Below are positions 35,905 to 43,198 of a stretch of DNA of 64,000 bases, one piece after another. This DNA comes from RGIG4079 sp045637505 (GTDB lineage: Bacteria; Bacteroidota; Bacteroidia; Bacteroidales; Muribaculaceae), in NCBI GenBank assembly GCA_045637505.1, contig JAZTZO010000051.1:128286-192285 (forward strand), given 5' to 3'. Below the pieces are notes generated by a model that saw only the letters and a program-made list of their open reading frames with translations, was not told the origin of the DNA and did not search any database. Position 1 is the stretch's first letter. Each line of letters starts with the position of its first letter. The position numbers and the translations under genes are program-made.

Positions 35905-36675
35905 TTATCTCACTTTTTCGTTAAATTGATGAACTATTGATAGCAAATCAGGAGTAAGATAAGTTTTTGCAGTGTAAATAATTTCTTGAGGAATTCCAAA
36001 TCGAGCCTCGGCTAATGATCCTACAATAGCTCCAATCGTATCCGAATCTCCTCCATAAATAATAGCTAGTCTAATCGCATCTTCAAAGCTGGTTGCTATA
36101 GATGAAATAAAAAGAGACAATGGGACACATCCTTGACATGTAACATCAAAAAATCCTCTTTTGGGAAGATTTGTGAAAGCATTTTCTCCATAGAATTCTT
36201 TGGCGACGTTTTCTAAAATCTCTGCACATTTAATTTCAGCCATTCTCATCCGGTAGATTGCTACGGCAATAGCTACTGCACCTTTAATTCCTTCGGGATG
36301 ATTATGTGTTATTACCGCAGAGGCTTCAGCTTGTTCACGAACATCCGACTCATTTTCAAACAACCATGCGACAGGACTAACCCTCATTGCCGAACCATTA
36401 CCGAAACTATTGTATGGATATGGATCGGGACGCATAACCCAATTAAAAAAATAACTCCCATATTCCCCCATTGGGTGAGGGTAGCGACGACACCACTTTC
36501 GCATCGAGTATTGATAATCCATATTACCCGACAAAATTGCGTCAGCCACTGCTACTGAACAAATAGTATCATCTGTGAAATTAGATTGTTCGTCAAAAAG
36601 TTTAAAATTGTAATTCGTTGTATTGTTAAACTCAAATCTTGAACCCACAATATCTCCAAGAATTGCTCCTATCAT
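35905..36675 (-). CDS. ADP-ribosylglycohydrolase (DraG-like) family protein
   Basis: 256 residues. These enzymes remove ADP-ribose from proteins or small molecules with two metal ions. The metal ligands are visible in FTDDTICSVAVADAIL near residue 33 and YGGDSDTIGAIVGSLAEARFG near residue 206; GAILGDIVGSRFE is the family's start. No ADP-ribosyltransferase gene is adjacent. The 147 bases upstream (36676-36822) are AT-rich without a clear motif. Substrate unknown. Confidence 0.9.
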   Translation of the reverse strand: MIGAILGDIVGSRFEFNNTTNYNFKLFDEQSNFTDDTICSVAVADAILSGNMDYQYSMRKWCRRYPHPMGEYGSYFFNWVMRPDPYPYNSFGNGSAMRVSPVAWLFENESDVREQAEASAVITHNHPEGIKGAVAIAVAIYRMRMAEIKCAEILENVAKEFYGENAFTNLPKRGFFDVTCQGCVPLSLFISSIATSFEDAIRLAIIYGGDSDTIGAIVGSLAEARFGIPQEIIYTAKTYLTPDLLSIVHQFNEKVR

Positions 36676-36822
36676 AATTTAATTTCTAAATTCATATATA
36701 TTTTTACTAAATCGCGTACTCATCTAGTAAACTTATCTCTCAATTGGTGGGCATATAAGTTTATTTCTCAAATTTACTGATAAATTATTAATTGGCATGC
36801 AATAACTATCTATTTTTTAATA

Positions 36823-37035
36823 TTACATAATAAGATACACCAATCCTCCTTCTCGAGCAAAAACCTGCTCAAACTTTCTCACCATAACATACACTTGTTT
36901 GTCGCTCACAGGTTTTCCGTCATTTCTCACATACAACATTTCTTCGTTAATAGTTTGCGCAATGGCAGCTGTAGTCATTCCATGTCCGGCATTTGCTAAT
37001 ACATATACAATTGCCTGTTCAAGACGCATTATCAT
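36823..37035 (-). CDS. Small winged-helix (HARE-HTH-like) protein
   Basis: 70 residues; an internal ATG at 37029 (MRLEQ) may be the true start. LEQAIVYVLANAGHGMTTAAIAQTINEEML, then VRNDGKPVSDKQVYVMVRKFEQVFAREGGLVYL, reads like the HARE-HTH winged-helix fold: an opening helix, a short helix-turn-helix and a wing. It starts 6 bases after the stop of the ViaA-like gene, so it is the third gene of the RavA-like/ViaA-like operon. It could regulate the operon or be a nucleic-acid-binding partner; there is no direct evidence for either. Confidence 0.65.
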   Translation of the reverse strand: MIMRLEQAIVYVLANAGHGMTTAAIAQTINEEMLYVRNDGKPVSDKQVYVMVRKFEQVFAREGGLVYLIM

Positions 37036-37041
37036 AATAAC

Positions 37042-38427
37042 CTATTTTTTATTAATGTTTTCTTTAATACATTTACCCCCAACATACTTATAATTCTCAT
37101 AGCATCGCCACATATATTTTCGTGCAGCTTGAACCACAAACGAATATTCGCTCCTCTGTTCACTAAAATCATTTACTTTTAACGAATACAATCTCATACC
37201 ATTGAGGCGAGCCTTATCAAGGTCTTTTACTACATATTTTGAAATCCAACTCCAATTATAATCAGAAATAACGAGCAAATCAGCACCTTCAAGACGGTCT
37301 TTGAGATGTTGATGTTTTCTTCCTTTCAACAGCGAACGAAATATAAACGTAAATAATAGATTTTCATTATTTCCACCGCCATACGATCGAGCAAGAAAGG
37401 CTAAAAAAGCCTTGCATTGTTGCTTCATATTGGTCAACACAAAGTATGAAAGAGCATCTGAATAATTTATGAGACATAGAGTGCGATGTGTGCGTTGCGC
37501 TACGATTGCCACCGCCAATGCCAATTGCTTTGCCATTTCAGTTGGTTCGCCAGTCATCGAACCGCTTGTGTCGACACACATTATTATCGGCCCACGCTTC
37601 TTCTCGCCCTTGGTCGACGATGATGCCGATGCCAACACTTGCAAACGTTTCTCTACATACTTTCGATAAAAGACATTTTCGGTAACGCTATCGCCAAGCA
37701 ATGCCGTTTCGGTCGGAAGCATTGCATTCAAATCGTTTCCTATTGTTACTCCGCTAATATCACTTCGTGATGAATGGGAAAATTTAGATGTAGTTGATGT
37801 AGAAAAGGTCGACATTCCTATTCTACCCAATTTCAATGCTAAATCAACTATTGACTTATCTATTGATTCAAGATATTTGACCACAGTTTTCTCCGTAGGT
37901 TCCTTATTGGCGAAATCTTGCATTGGCATAGGTAAACATGCTCCATTTAAATTTGTTTCACGCGTGACATCTTTTGATGTTTTATCCGACACTAAATTTT
38001 CATCTAATTCAGCATCTACATCTAATTCGTCATCATCTTCGTCCTCTTCTCCATTATCGTTTGCTCCATCAATAGTTGCTTTCTCCTTCGATTTTTTAGC
38101 GACTTCTTCATCTTCATCAAAGGATACTGGTTCGCCAAAATGAGTTAAGAACCATTCTATTAAGAATCGCTCAATTCTCTCGTCAAGTAATTTTTCATCG
38201 CGCCACTCTTCAACCGAAATTGAATCGCCAAAATCATTTATTCGTTTAGTGGCATATCCTATCCACTGCCGACGAAAGTCAAGCGTAATATAAAAACGAG
38301 CATCATTGAGTATCGTGTCGAGCATCTTATACGATTTGAGTCGGCTATTACTGCGAATCTCTACCCTATTGCCTAGAATCCTTGCTTTTATGCCTCGTTG
38401 CAAATATTTTATATGTGCGTCTTTCAT
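37042..38427 (-). CDS. ViaA-like von Willebrand factor A domain protein
   Basis: 461 residues. The C-terminal VWA domain (about 280-450) has a complete metal-site motif in CVDTSGSMTGEP plus LINYSD and VISDYNWS. An acidic run of Asp/Glu (about 125-140) lies in the N-terminal helical half. In known systems such proteins act with a MoxR/RavA AAA+ ATPase, which is encoded directly upstream with a 4-base overlap (ATGA). The pair is thought to assist assembly or insertion into protein complexes, for example respiratory Fe-S enzymes; the client here is unknown. Confidence 0.87.
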   Translation of the reverse strand: MKDAHIKYLQRGIKARILGNRVEIRSNSRLKSYKMLDTILNDARFYITLDFRRQWIGYATKRINDFGDSISVEEWRDEKLLDERIERFLIEWFLTHFGEPVSFDEDEEVAKKSKEKATIDGANDNGEEDEDDDELDVDAELDENLVSDKTSKDVTRETNLNGACLPMPMQDFANKEPTEKTVVKYLESIDKSIVDLALKLGRIGMSTFSTSTTSKFSHSSRSDISGVTIGNDLNAMLPTETALLGDSVTENVFYRKYVEKRLQVLASASSSTKGEKKRGPIIMCVDTSGSMTGEPTEMAKQLALAVAIVAQRTHRTLCLINYSDALSYFVLTNMKQQCKAFLAFLARSYGGGNNENLLFTFIFRSLLKGRKHQHLKDRLEGADLLVISDYNWSWISKYVVKDLDKARLNGMRLYSLKVNDFSEQRSEYSFVVQAARKYMWRCYENYKYVGGKCIKENINKK

Positions 38428-39824
38428 CGTTGTATTTGTCGGAATTTCTTATCGTATTCAGAAAACAGATTGTGCAACACAGTCGTGAAATTAGAATTTG
38501 CCACAAACATATTCTCATTAATTAATCTCAACAATGAAGCATACACATCTTCAACGGATTCATTAGTGCAAAGTGGTGCATTTGTGGCTAATGTTTCACC
38601 ACTTCGTCGCAATGGGAAACTATAACTATTGATGTTCACATATCCTTCTTTATGTACTTGAATCACAAATGGACCATAGTCAACCATCTCAATCTCACCA
38701 TCGTTCACCTCATGTCCGAAATATACCTCGCGCGGATTTTTCAACATAGTTTCATAGTCGGCAATCTTTATCTTAAAGGTATAACCATTACAATCAACCA
38801 CATAGTGAGTGCCATCATCTTTTACAAGTGTTTCGGCGCGTCCCTTATTCTTGCGAGAATTTGACTTCATATAATCTCGCAAACAATGCATTGCAACACA
38901 TTGTGCCACTGCATTACGACAATTATCGCAACAGTCATCGCTATTCCACAACATATGCACAAGCAACATAAAGTCGGAAACATCTACGCGCTTGCGACCA
39001 TTTACACACGCCGACACCTTCATAACATGAGCCATTTTTCGCCAACGACGGTCTGACACATAGTATTTCATCTCATTTATATTTTCTTTTGAAGTATCAT
39101 CCGTTTCCGTTTTAGCAAATGCATTCATTTTTTCGCGCAAGTCATACATCATGTCGACGATTTCATGCGGCATCTCACACTCACGCACCTTCTCGCGCAA
39201 TTCATCACACTCCTTTTGAGTGAATTGTGCTACGGCATTAACCTTTGACGCATTTTTTACACCCAATATCAAATTATTGAAATTCTCTCGCACCTCAATT
39301 GGTTTCACTATATATCGCAACAAAAAACGGTCCCACAACGCTTCAAGTCCTTCCCCTTCGGCAGGTAACTCGTTTGACGCAGCAATGATGCCTCGAATAG
39401 GCAAACGCATATCACAATCCCCATTGCGATATATCTTTTCATTTAGCACCGTAAGTAATGAATTTTGGATCGCCGGCCCAGCCTTCCATATCTCATCAAG
39501 GAACACTATCTCCGACTCGGGCAGATAGCCCTTTGTTATGCGTTCATAGGTATCTTGCTCTCGCAATTTTGTGATGCTCACTGGTCCAAATATCTCGTCA
39601 GGAGTAGAGAATCTTGACATTAGATATTCAAATGACCGTGCACCCTCAAACGCCAATTTTAATTTGCGTGCCATCATACTCTTTCCCACTCCTGGCAATC
39701 CAAGCAAAAATATACTCTCCTCGGCAAGCGCGCTCAATAAACTTAACGCCATTACCTCATTACGTTCATAGGCATCGGCAGTCATTGCCTTTAAAATTTG
39801 TAGTGTTCTTTCGCGTATCTCCAT
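38424..39824 (-). CDS. RavA-like MoxR-family AAA+ ATPase
   Basis: 466 residues from ATG 39824 (MEIRERTLQILKAM). A longer frame from 39890 adds 22 residues unlike the family and spans the -7 box. Walker A is GLPGVGKSMMARKL near residue 43, Walker B is IVFLDEIWKAGPAIQNSLLTVLNE near 110, and AASNELPAEGEGLEALWDRFLLR is the sensor/arginine-finger region. The C-terminal 150 residues form an additional domain. It is first in an operon with the ViaA-like and winged-helix-like genes. Confidence 0.9.
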   Translation of the reverse strand: MEIRERTLQILKAMTADAYERNEVMALSLLSALAEESIFLLGLPGVGKSMMARKLKLAFEGARSFEYLMSRFSTPDEIFGPVSITKLREQDTYERITKGYLPESEIVFLDEIWKAGPAIQNSLLTVLNEKIYRNGDCDMRLPIRGIIAASNELPAEGEGLEALWDRFLLRYIVKPIEVRENFNNLILGVKNASKVNAVAQFTQKECDELREKVRECEMPHEIVDMMYDLREKMNAFAKTETDDTSKENINEMKYYVSDRRWRKMAHVMKVSACVNGRKRVDVSDFMLLVHMLWNSDDCCDNCRNAVAQCVAMHCLRDYMKSNSRKNKGRAETLVKDDGTHYVVDCNGYTFKIKIADYETMLKNPREVYFGHEVNDGEIEMVDYGPFVIQVHKEGYVNINSYSFPLRRSGETLATNAPLCTNESVEDVYASLLRLINENMFVANSNFTTVLHNLFSEYDKKFRQIQR

Positions 39825-39852
39825 ATAGATAAACAATGTGTGTATTTTTTTG

Positions 39853-39860
39853 CAAAGATA
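39853..39860 (-). promoter_or_regulatory. -7 box for the RavA-like operon
   Basis: TATCTTTG on the minus strand, 28 bases before ATG 39824. A TTG lies only 14 bases upstream, so the -33 box is uncertain. Confidence 0.4.
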
Positions 39861-39937
39861 ACACCACACGTGGGCAATATCTCTGCCCATATTGCAAGAA
39901 AATTAAAATAAGAAAGTATTTTTCTATCCCTATATAC

Positions 39938-39974
39938 AACAACAAAAGGCAACCCGTGAGAGTTACCCTTTGTT
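39938..39974 (-). terminator. Probable terminator after murQ
   Basis: 39941-39954 pairs imperfectly with 39961-39974 (about 11 of 14 pairs), loop of 6; a T-rich but interrupted tail follows on the minus strand. Confidence 0.5.
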
Positions 39975-40008
39975 ACTTATGTTCTTTTTCTACTTATGTC
40001 AAATGAAC

Positions 40009-40830
40009 TTATGCTTGTTCAGCTCGGTAGGCGTCGCAGGCGCGCTTTACTTCGCCATGGAGGAGGAGAAGGCGTTTTGCTTCTTCATATTCCAAACCAA
40101 GTTCTTCAACAACCATGCGAGTGCCACGGTCAACGAGTTTCGCGTTAGAAAGTTGCATGTTCACCATTTTGTTACCTTTCACGCGACCCATTTGAATCAT
40201 AACTGATGTTGTAATCATGTTACAAATCATTTTTTGACCTGTACCCGATTTCATACGAGAACTACCTGTTACATATTCAGGACCAACGATCATTTCGATA
40301 GCGATGTCGGCTGCTTGTGAGATAGGAGCATCGGGGTTAGAAGTGATAGCAGCAGTCAAAATGCCACGCTCACGACATGCATTGAGTGCGCCAATAACAT
40401 AAGGAGTAGTACCTGAAGCAGCGATACCAATAACGGTATCTTTTTCGTTGATATTGAAAGCTTCAAGGTCTTTCCAACCTTGGTTAGTGTCATCTTCAGC
40501 GTTTTCAACTGGGTTACGAAGAGCAACATCACCACCAGCGATGAGACCGATTACCCATGATGGGTCCATACCATATGTAGGTGGAATTTCAGATGCGTCG
40601 AGTACACCAAGACGGCCTGAAGTACCTGCACCCATATAGAAGATGCGGCCACCTTTTTTCATGCGGCTAACGATACCTGTAACGAGTTTTTCGATTTGAG
40701 GAATAGCTTTTTCTACTGCAAGAGCTACTTTTTTGTCCTCATTGTTAATATCAGTAAGGAGTTCCAATACTGATTTCTTTTCCAAGTCATTGTAAAGTGA
40801 AGGTTGTTCACTGATTTTTACAAATGCCAT
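40009..40830 (-). CDS. murQ: N-acetylmuramic acid 6-phosphate etherase
   Basis: 273 residues. MurQ splits the D-lactyl ether of MurNAc-6-phosphate, giving GlcNAc-6-phosphate and D-lactate in the cytoplasm. The SIS fold shows RIFYMGAGTSGRLGVLDASEIPPTYG near residue 63, AEDDTNQGWKDL with the catalytic Glu region, IAASGTTPYVIGAL, and VTGSSRMKSGTGQKMICNM. It is the last gene of the 11-gene peptidoglycan salvage set and starts 21 bases after a small orphan gene. Confidence 0.96.
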   Translation of the reverse strand: MAFVKISEQPSLYNDLEKKSVLELLTDINNEDKKVALAVEKAIPQIEKLVTGIVSRMKKGGRIFYMGAGTSGRLGVLDASEIPPTYGMDPSWVIGLIAGGDVALRNPVENAEDDTNQGWKDLEAFNINEKDTVIGIAASGTTPYVIGALNACRERGILTAAITSNPDAPISQAADIAIEMIVGPEYVTGSSRMKSGTGQKMICNMITTSVMIQMGRVKGNKMVNMQLSNAKLVDRGTRMVVEELGLEYEEAKRLLLLHGEVKRACDAYRAEQA

Positions 40831-40851
40831 ATTATATTTGTTTTAATTAAT

Positions 40852-41148
40852 TTATAAATTACAATTTGATTTCATTCGTTCTTTTAACTTTGTAATGCTA
40901 TCAAAATATGAAACTTTCTTATTTGGGAATTTTATATAGCAACGATCTCTATCTCTACCAGATTTCTCATAAACTTTCCGTCTTCTAGTAATCGCAAATT
41001 TCACACCATTGCATTCAAATAGACCTCCATTTTCAACGTCAGAAATTTGGACTAAATTATAATTTAATTTAGTAGGATTCTCTTTTTTTTGGAAAATATT
41101 TTCAATTTCTTTTTCTGCCAAAGGCAACATTTCATAATGTGATAACAT
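40852..41148 (-). CDS. Hypothetical protein, 98 residues, embedded between murK and murQ
   Basis: I do not recognise this protein. It is 98 residues, basic (CVK-like strands with AITRRRKVYEKSGRDRDR, KFPNKKVSY) and without signal peptide or membrane segment. The first half looks helical (LPLAEKEIENIFQKK), the second like beta strands. Its DNA is markedly richer in A and T than murK and murQ, which suggests separate ancestry. Yet it is fitted tightly: 16 bases after murK and 21 before murQ, same strand, so it is almost certainly transcribed with them. No murT-murK-murQ order I know includes such a gene. Confidence 0.7.
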   Translation of the reverse strand: MLSHYEMLPLAEKEIENIFQKKENPTKLNYNLVQISDVENGGLFECNGVKFAITRRRKVYEKSGRDRDRCYIKFPNKKVSYFDSITKLKERMKSNCNL

Positions 41149-41164
41149 ATTCCCTTTTATTTAA

Positions 41165-42001
41165 TTACGAATGATATGCGATGAGTCCTTCCATTGGGGC
41201 TTGAAGGATTTTGCCGATTTTGCAGTCAACTGCATCAGCTGCTTCTTCAAGAACTTCGCGATAGTAGTGAGCGATTGAACCTACGAAGTTAATGCTATAA
41301 TCTTTATAGTTATCGTAGTTAGCAATGTTGCGCACAAAGAATGCTTTGAAAGCGTTCAATACGAGACGGTGAACAGCAGGTTCCTCGATGTTTTGAATCA
41401 AGAATGGAGTGATTGAAGCGAGGAAGCGGTTAGCTGGATGCTCACGATAAACTTTTTGAATGATTTTCATACGATCGAGGTCGTATTGAGCAAGGAATTT
41501 TTCGCAAAGATGTTCGGGAAGTTGTTTTTTCAACACATCGCCCACGAGCAATTTACCAAGAACAGCACCACTACCTTCGTCACCAAGGATGTAACCGAGT
41601 GGAGACACATTGTCAACGATTTTTTCACCATCGTAATAGCAAGAGTTAGAACCTGTACCCAAGATACAAGCGATACCCGCTTCGTGACCAAAGAGAGCAC
41701 GAGCTGCAGCAAGAAGGTCGGTGTAAACTTCGATAACAGGAGCTGGAACATGAGCAGCGATAGCGCGACGCACATTGCCACACACATCGTCGTTGATACA
41801 ACCTGCACCATAGAAATAGATGCTTTCAAATGTCATACCTTCAACTTCGGGTTTCAACTCGTTACCCATACGCTCAGCCATTTCTTCTTCGGTGAGCATA
41901 ATTGCGTTCATACCAGGAGTGAAGAACTCCTTAACTACTTTTCCATCTTCAACGGCACACCATTGGATTTTGGTTGAGCCACAATCTGCAATTAATTTCA
42001 T
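41165..42001 (-). CDS. murK: BadF/BadG-family amino-sugar kinase, MurNAc kinase-like (MurK)
   Basis: 278 residues, ASKHA fold. It should phosphorylate MurNAc and/or GlcNAc at C6 with ATP. IADCGSTKIQW is the phosphate-1 loop, SIYFYGAGC follows, and ACILGTGSNSCYYDGEKI with GYILGDEGSGAVLGKLL are family signatures of GlcNAc/MurNAc kinases. Its place between a MurT-like gene (23 bases upstream) and murQ repeats the murT-murK-murQ order described for Tannerella, which favours MurNAc as substrate. A paralogue lies at 55591. Confidence 0.88.
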   Translation of the reverse strand: MKLIADCGSTKIQWCAVEDGKVVKEFFTPGMNAIMLTEEEMAERMGNELKPEVEGMTFESIYFYGAGCINDDVCGNVRRAIAAHVPAPVIEVYTDLLAAARALFGHEAGIACILGTGSNSCYYDGEKIVDNVSPLGYILGDEGSGAVLGKLLVGDVLKKQLPEHLCEKFLAQYDLDRMKIIQKVYREHPANRFLASITPFLIQNIEEPAVHRLVLNAFKAFFVRNIANYDNYKDYSINFVGSIAHYYREVLEEAADAVDCKIGKILQAPMEGLIAYHS

Positions 42002-42024
42002 GTTTTGTATTATTATTTTTGTTA

Positions 42025-43191
42025 TTATATTTTTATATAGATTTTCTTCTTATAGAGGATATATCCTATTGACCAACAAAGGGCAATAAATAGAATTGCA
42101 TAGATGCACGATGCAAGTGTTTCATCGCCAAGCATAGGCACCAAGAATTTGCTATATACATATCCCTTTATAGATAGCTCGGCTGCACCAAATTTAAATG
42201 AGCCGAAGATGATGCCTAACACACCACCAAGCACATACAAGAACAATGGATTGATACCAAATGCTTCAAAGAAACGACACCATTTTTTATATCCTTTAAT
42301 GTCAATAATCCATATGAGCAATGCCAATAATGTAGAAGCAAGGCCACAAGTTACAAGAGCATAAGTTGGTGTCCATAATTTCTTGTTGATGGGGATTGCA
42401 TAGTCAAATAAGAAACCAATAACCATCAAAACAGCGCCAATGATAAACAAGCGATTAACACGCATATTGATATCTTTCTCTTCCATCATTTTCATACCAG
42501 CCCAGAATCCAATCAACACATGAGCTATAGAAGGAATTGTACTCAATAAACCTTCGGGGTCAAACGCGAGTTTAACGCCGTCGATAGTATCTTTATACAT
42601 GTGATCGATTCCAAGAACTGCTTGGTCAATTACTGAGACTATGTTTTGTTCTGAGAACACAAGACCATATTCATCAACAAGCAATATCACACCATAGCCA
42701 ACCAATAATGTAGCCACAACCCATAGGATGTGTTTACATCTTGTTATCAACACTATGATAGATGCAGCACCATAACACAACGCCAAGCGAGGCATAACAC
42801 CAAGTATGCGAATAGTGTCAAATGAATTAGCAGCTTCACCTAAAGATTTACCACCTGCTATTCCGTAACACAACTTGCTAAACCATGCAATTCCAAGTCC
42901 GATTGCAAAGATGATAATGGTGCGTTTGATGATTTTAAACAATAATGAACCCGACATTTTAAACTCAAACTTACGCATTGAGATAAATGTAGAGATACCC
43001 ATTATAAACATAAAGAATGGGAAAATGAGGTCGGTAGGAGTCAAGCCGTGCCAAGGTGCGTGACCGAGTGGACGATACATATGGCTCCATGAACCTGGAT
43101 TATTAACGAGTATCATACCTGCAATAGTGATACCGCGAAGGATATCGAGAGCAAGCATGCGTTGACTTTGTTTTTTTACAACTTCTGCCAT
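42025..43191 (-). CDS. MurT/NagX-like inner-membrane protein (DUF5009, HGSNAT-like)
   Basis: 388 residues from ATG 43191 (MAEVVKKQSQRMLALDILRG); a longer frame from 43260 would run back into the preceding gene. About ten membrane segments are seen. MLALDILRGITIAGMILVNNPGSW and PTDLIFPFFMFIMGISTFISM are typical of the heparan-glucosaminide acetyltransferase-like family (COG4299/DUF5009). As I recall, a protein of this kind (MurT) is the proposed MurNAc importer in Tannerella. Position just before murK supports that. Whether it transports or acylates amino sugars is not settled by sequence. Confidence 0.8.
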   Translation of the reverse strand: MAEVVKKQSQRMLALDILRGITIAGMILVNNPGSWSHMYRPLGHAPWHGLTPTDLIFPFFMFIMGISTFISMRKFEFKMSGSLLFKIIKRTIIIFAIGLGIAWFSKLCYGIAGGKSLGEAANSFDTIRILGVMPRLALCYGAASIIVLITRCKHILWVVATLLVGYGVILLVDEYGLVFSEQNIVSVIDQAVLGIDHMYKDTIDGVKLAFDPEGLLSTIPSIAHVLIGFWAGMKMMEEKDINMRVNRLFIIGAVLMVIGFLFDYAIPINKKLWTPTYALVTCGLASTLLALLIWIIDIKGYKKWCRFFEAFGINPLFLYVLGGVLGIIFGSFKFGAAELSIKGYVYSKFLVPMLGDETLASCIYAILFIALCWSIGYILYKKKIYIKI

Positions 43192-43198
43192 ATCTAAT

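Noticed and set aside
39866..39877. parS-like palindrome around CACGTG
   Set aside because: Only the central six bases are palindromic; the outer arms of a parS site are missing.
41438..41977. Long plus-strand reading frame (179 codons)
   Set aside because: It is antisense to the MurK-like gene, whose family motifs are clear; the translation shows no known family and arises from codon bias.
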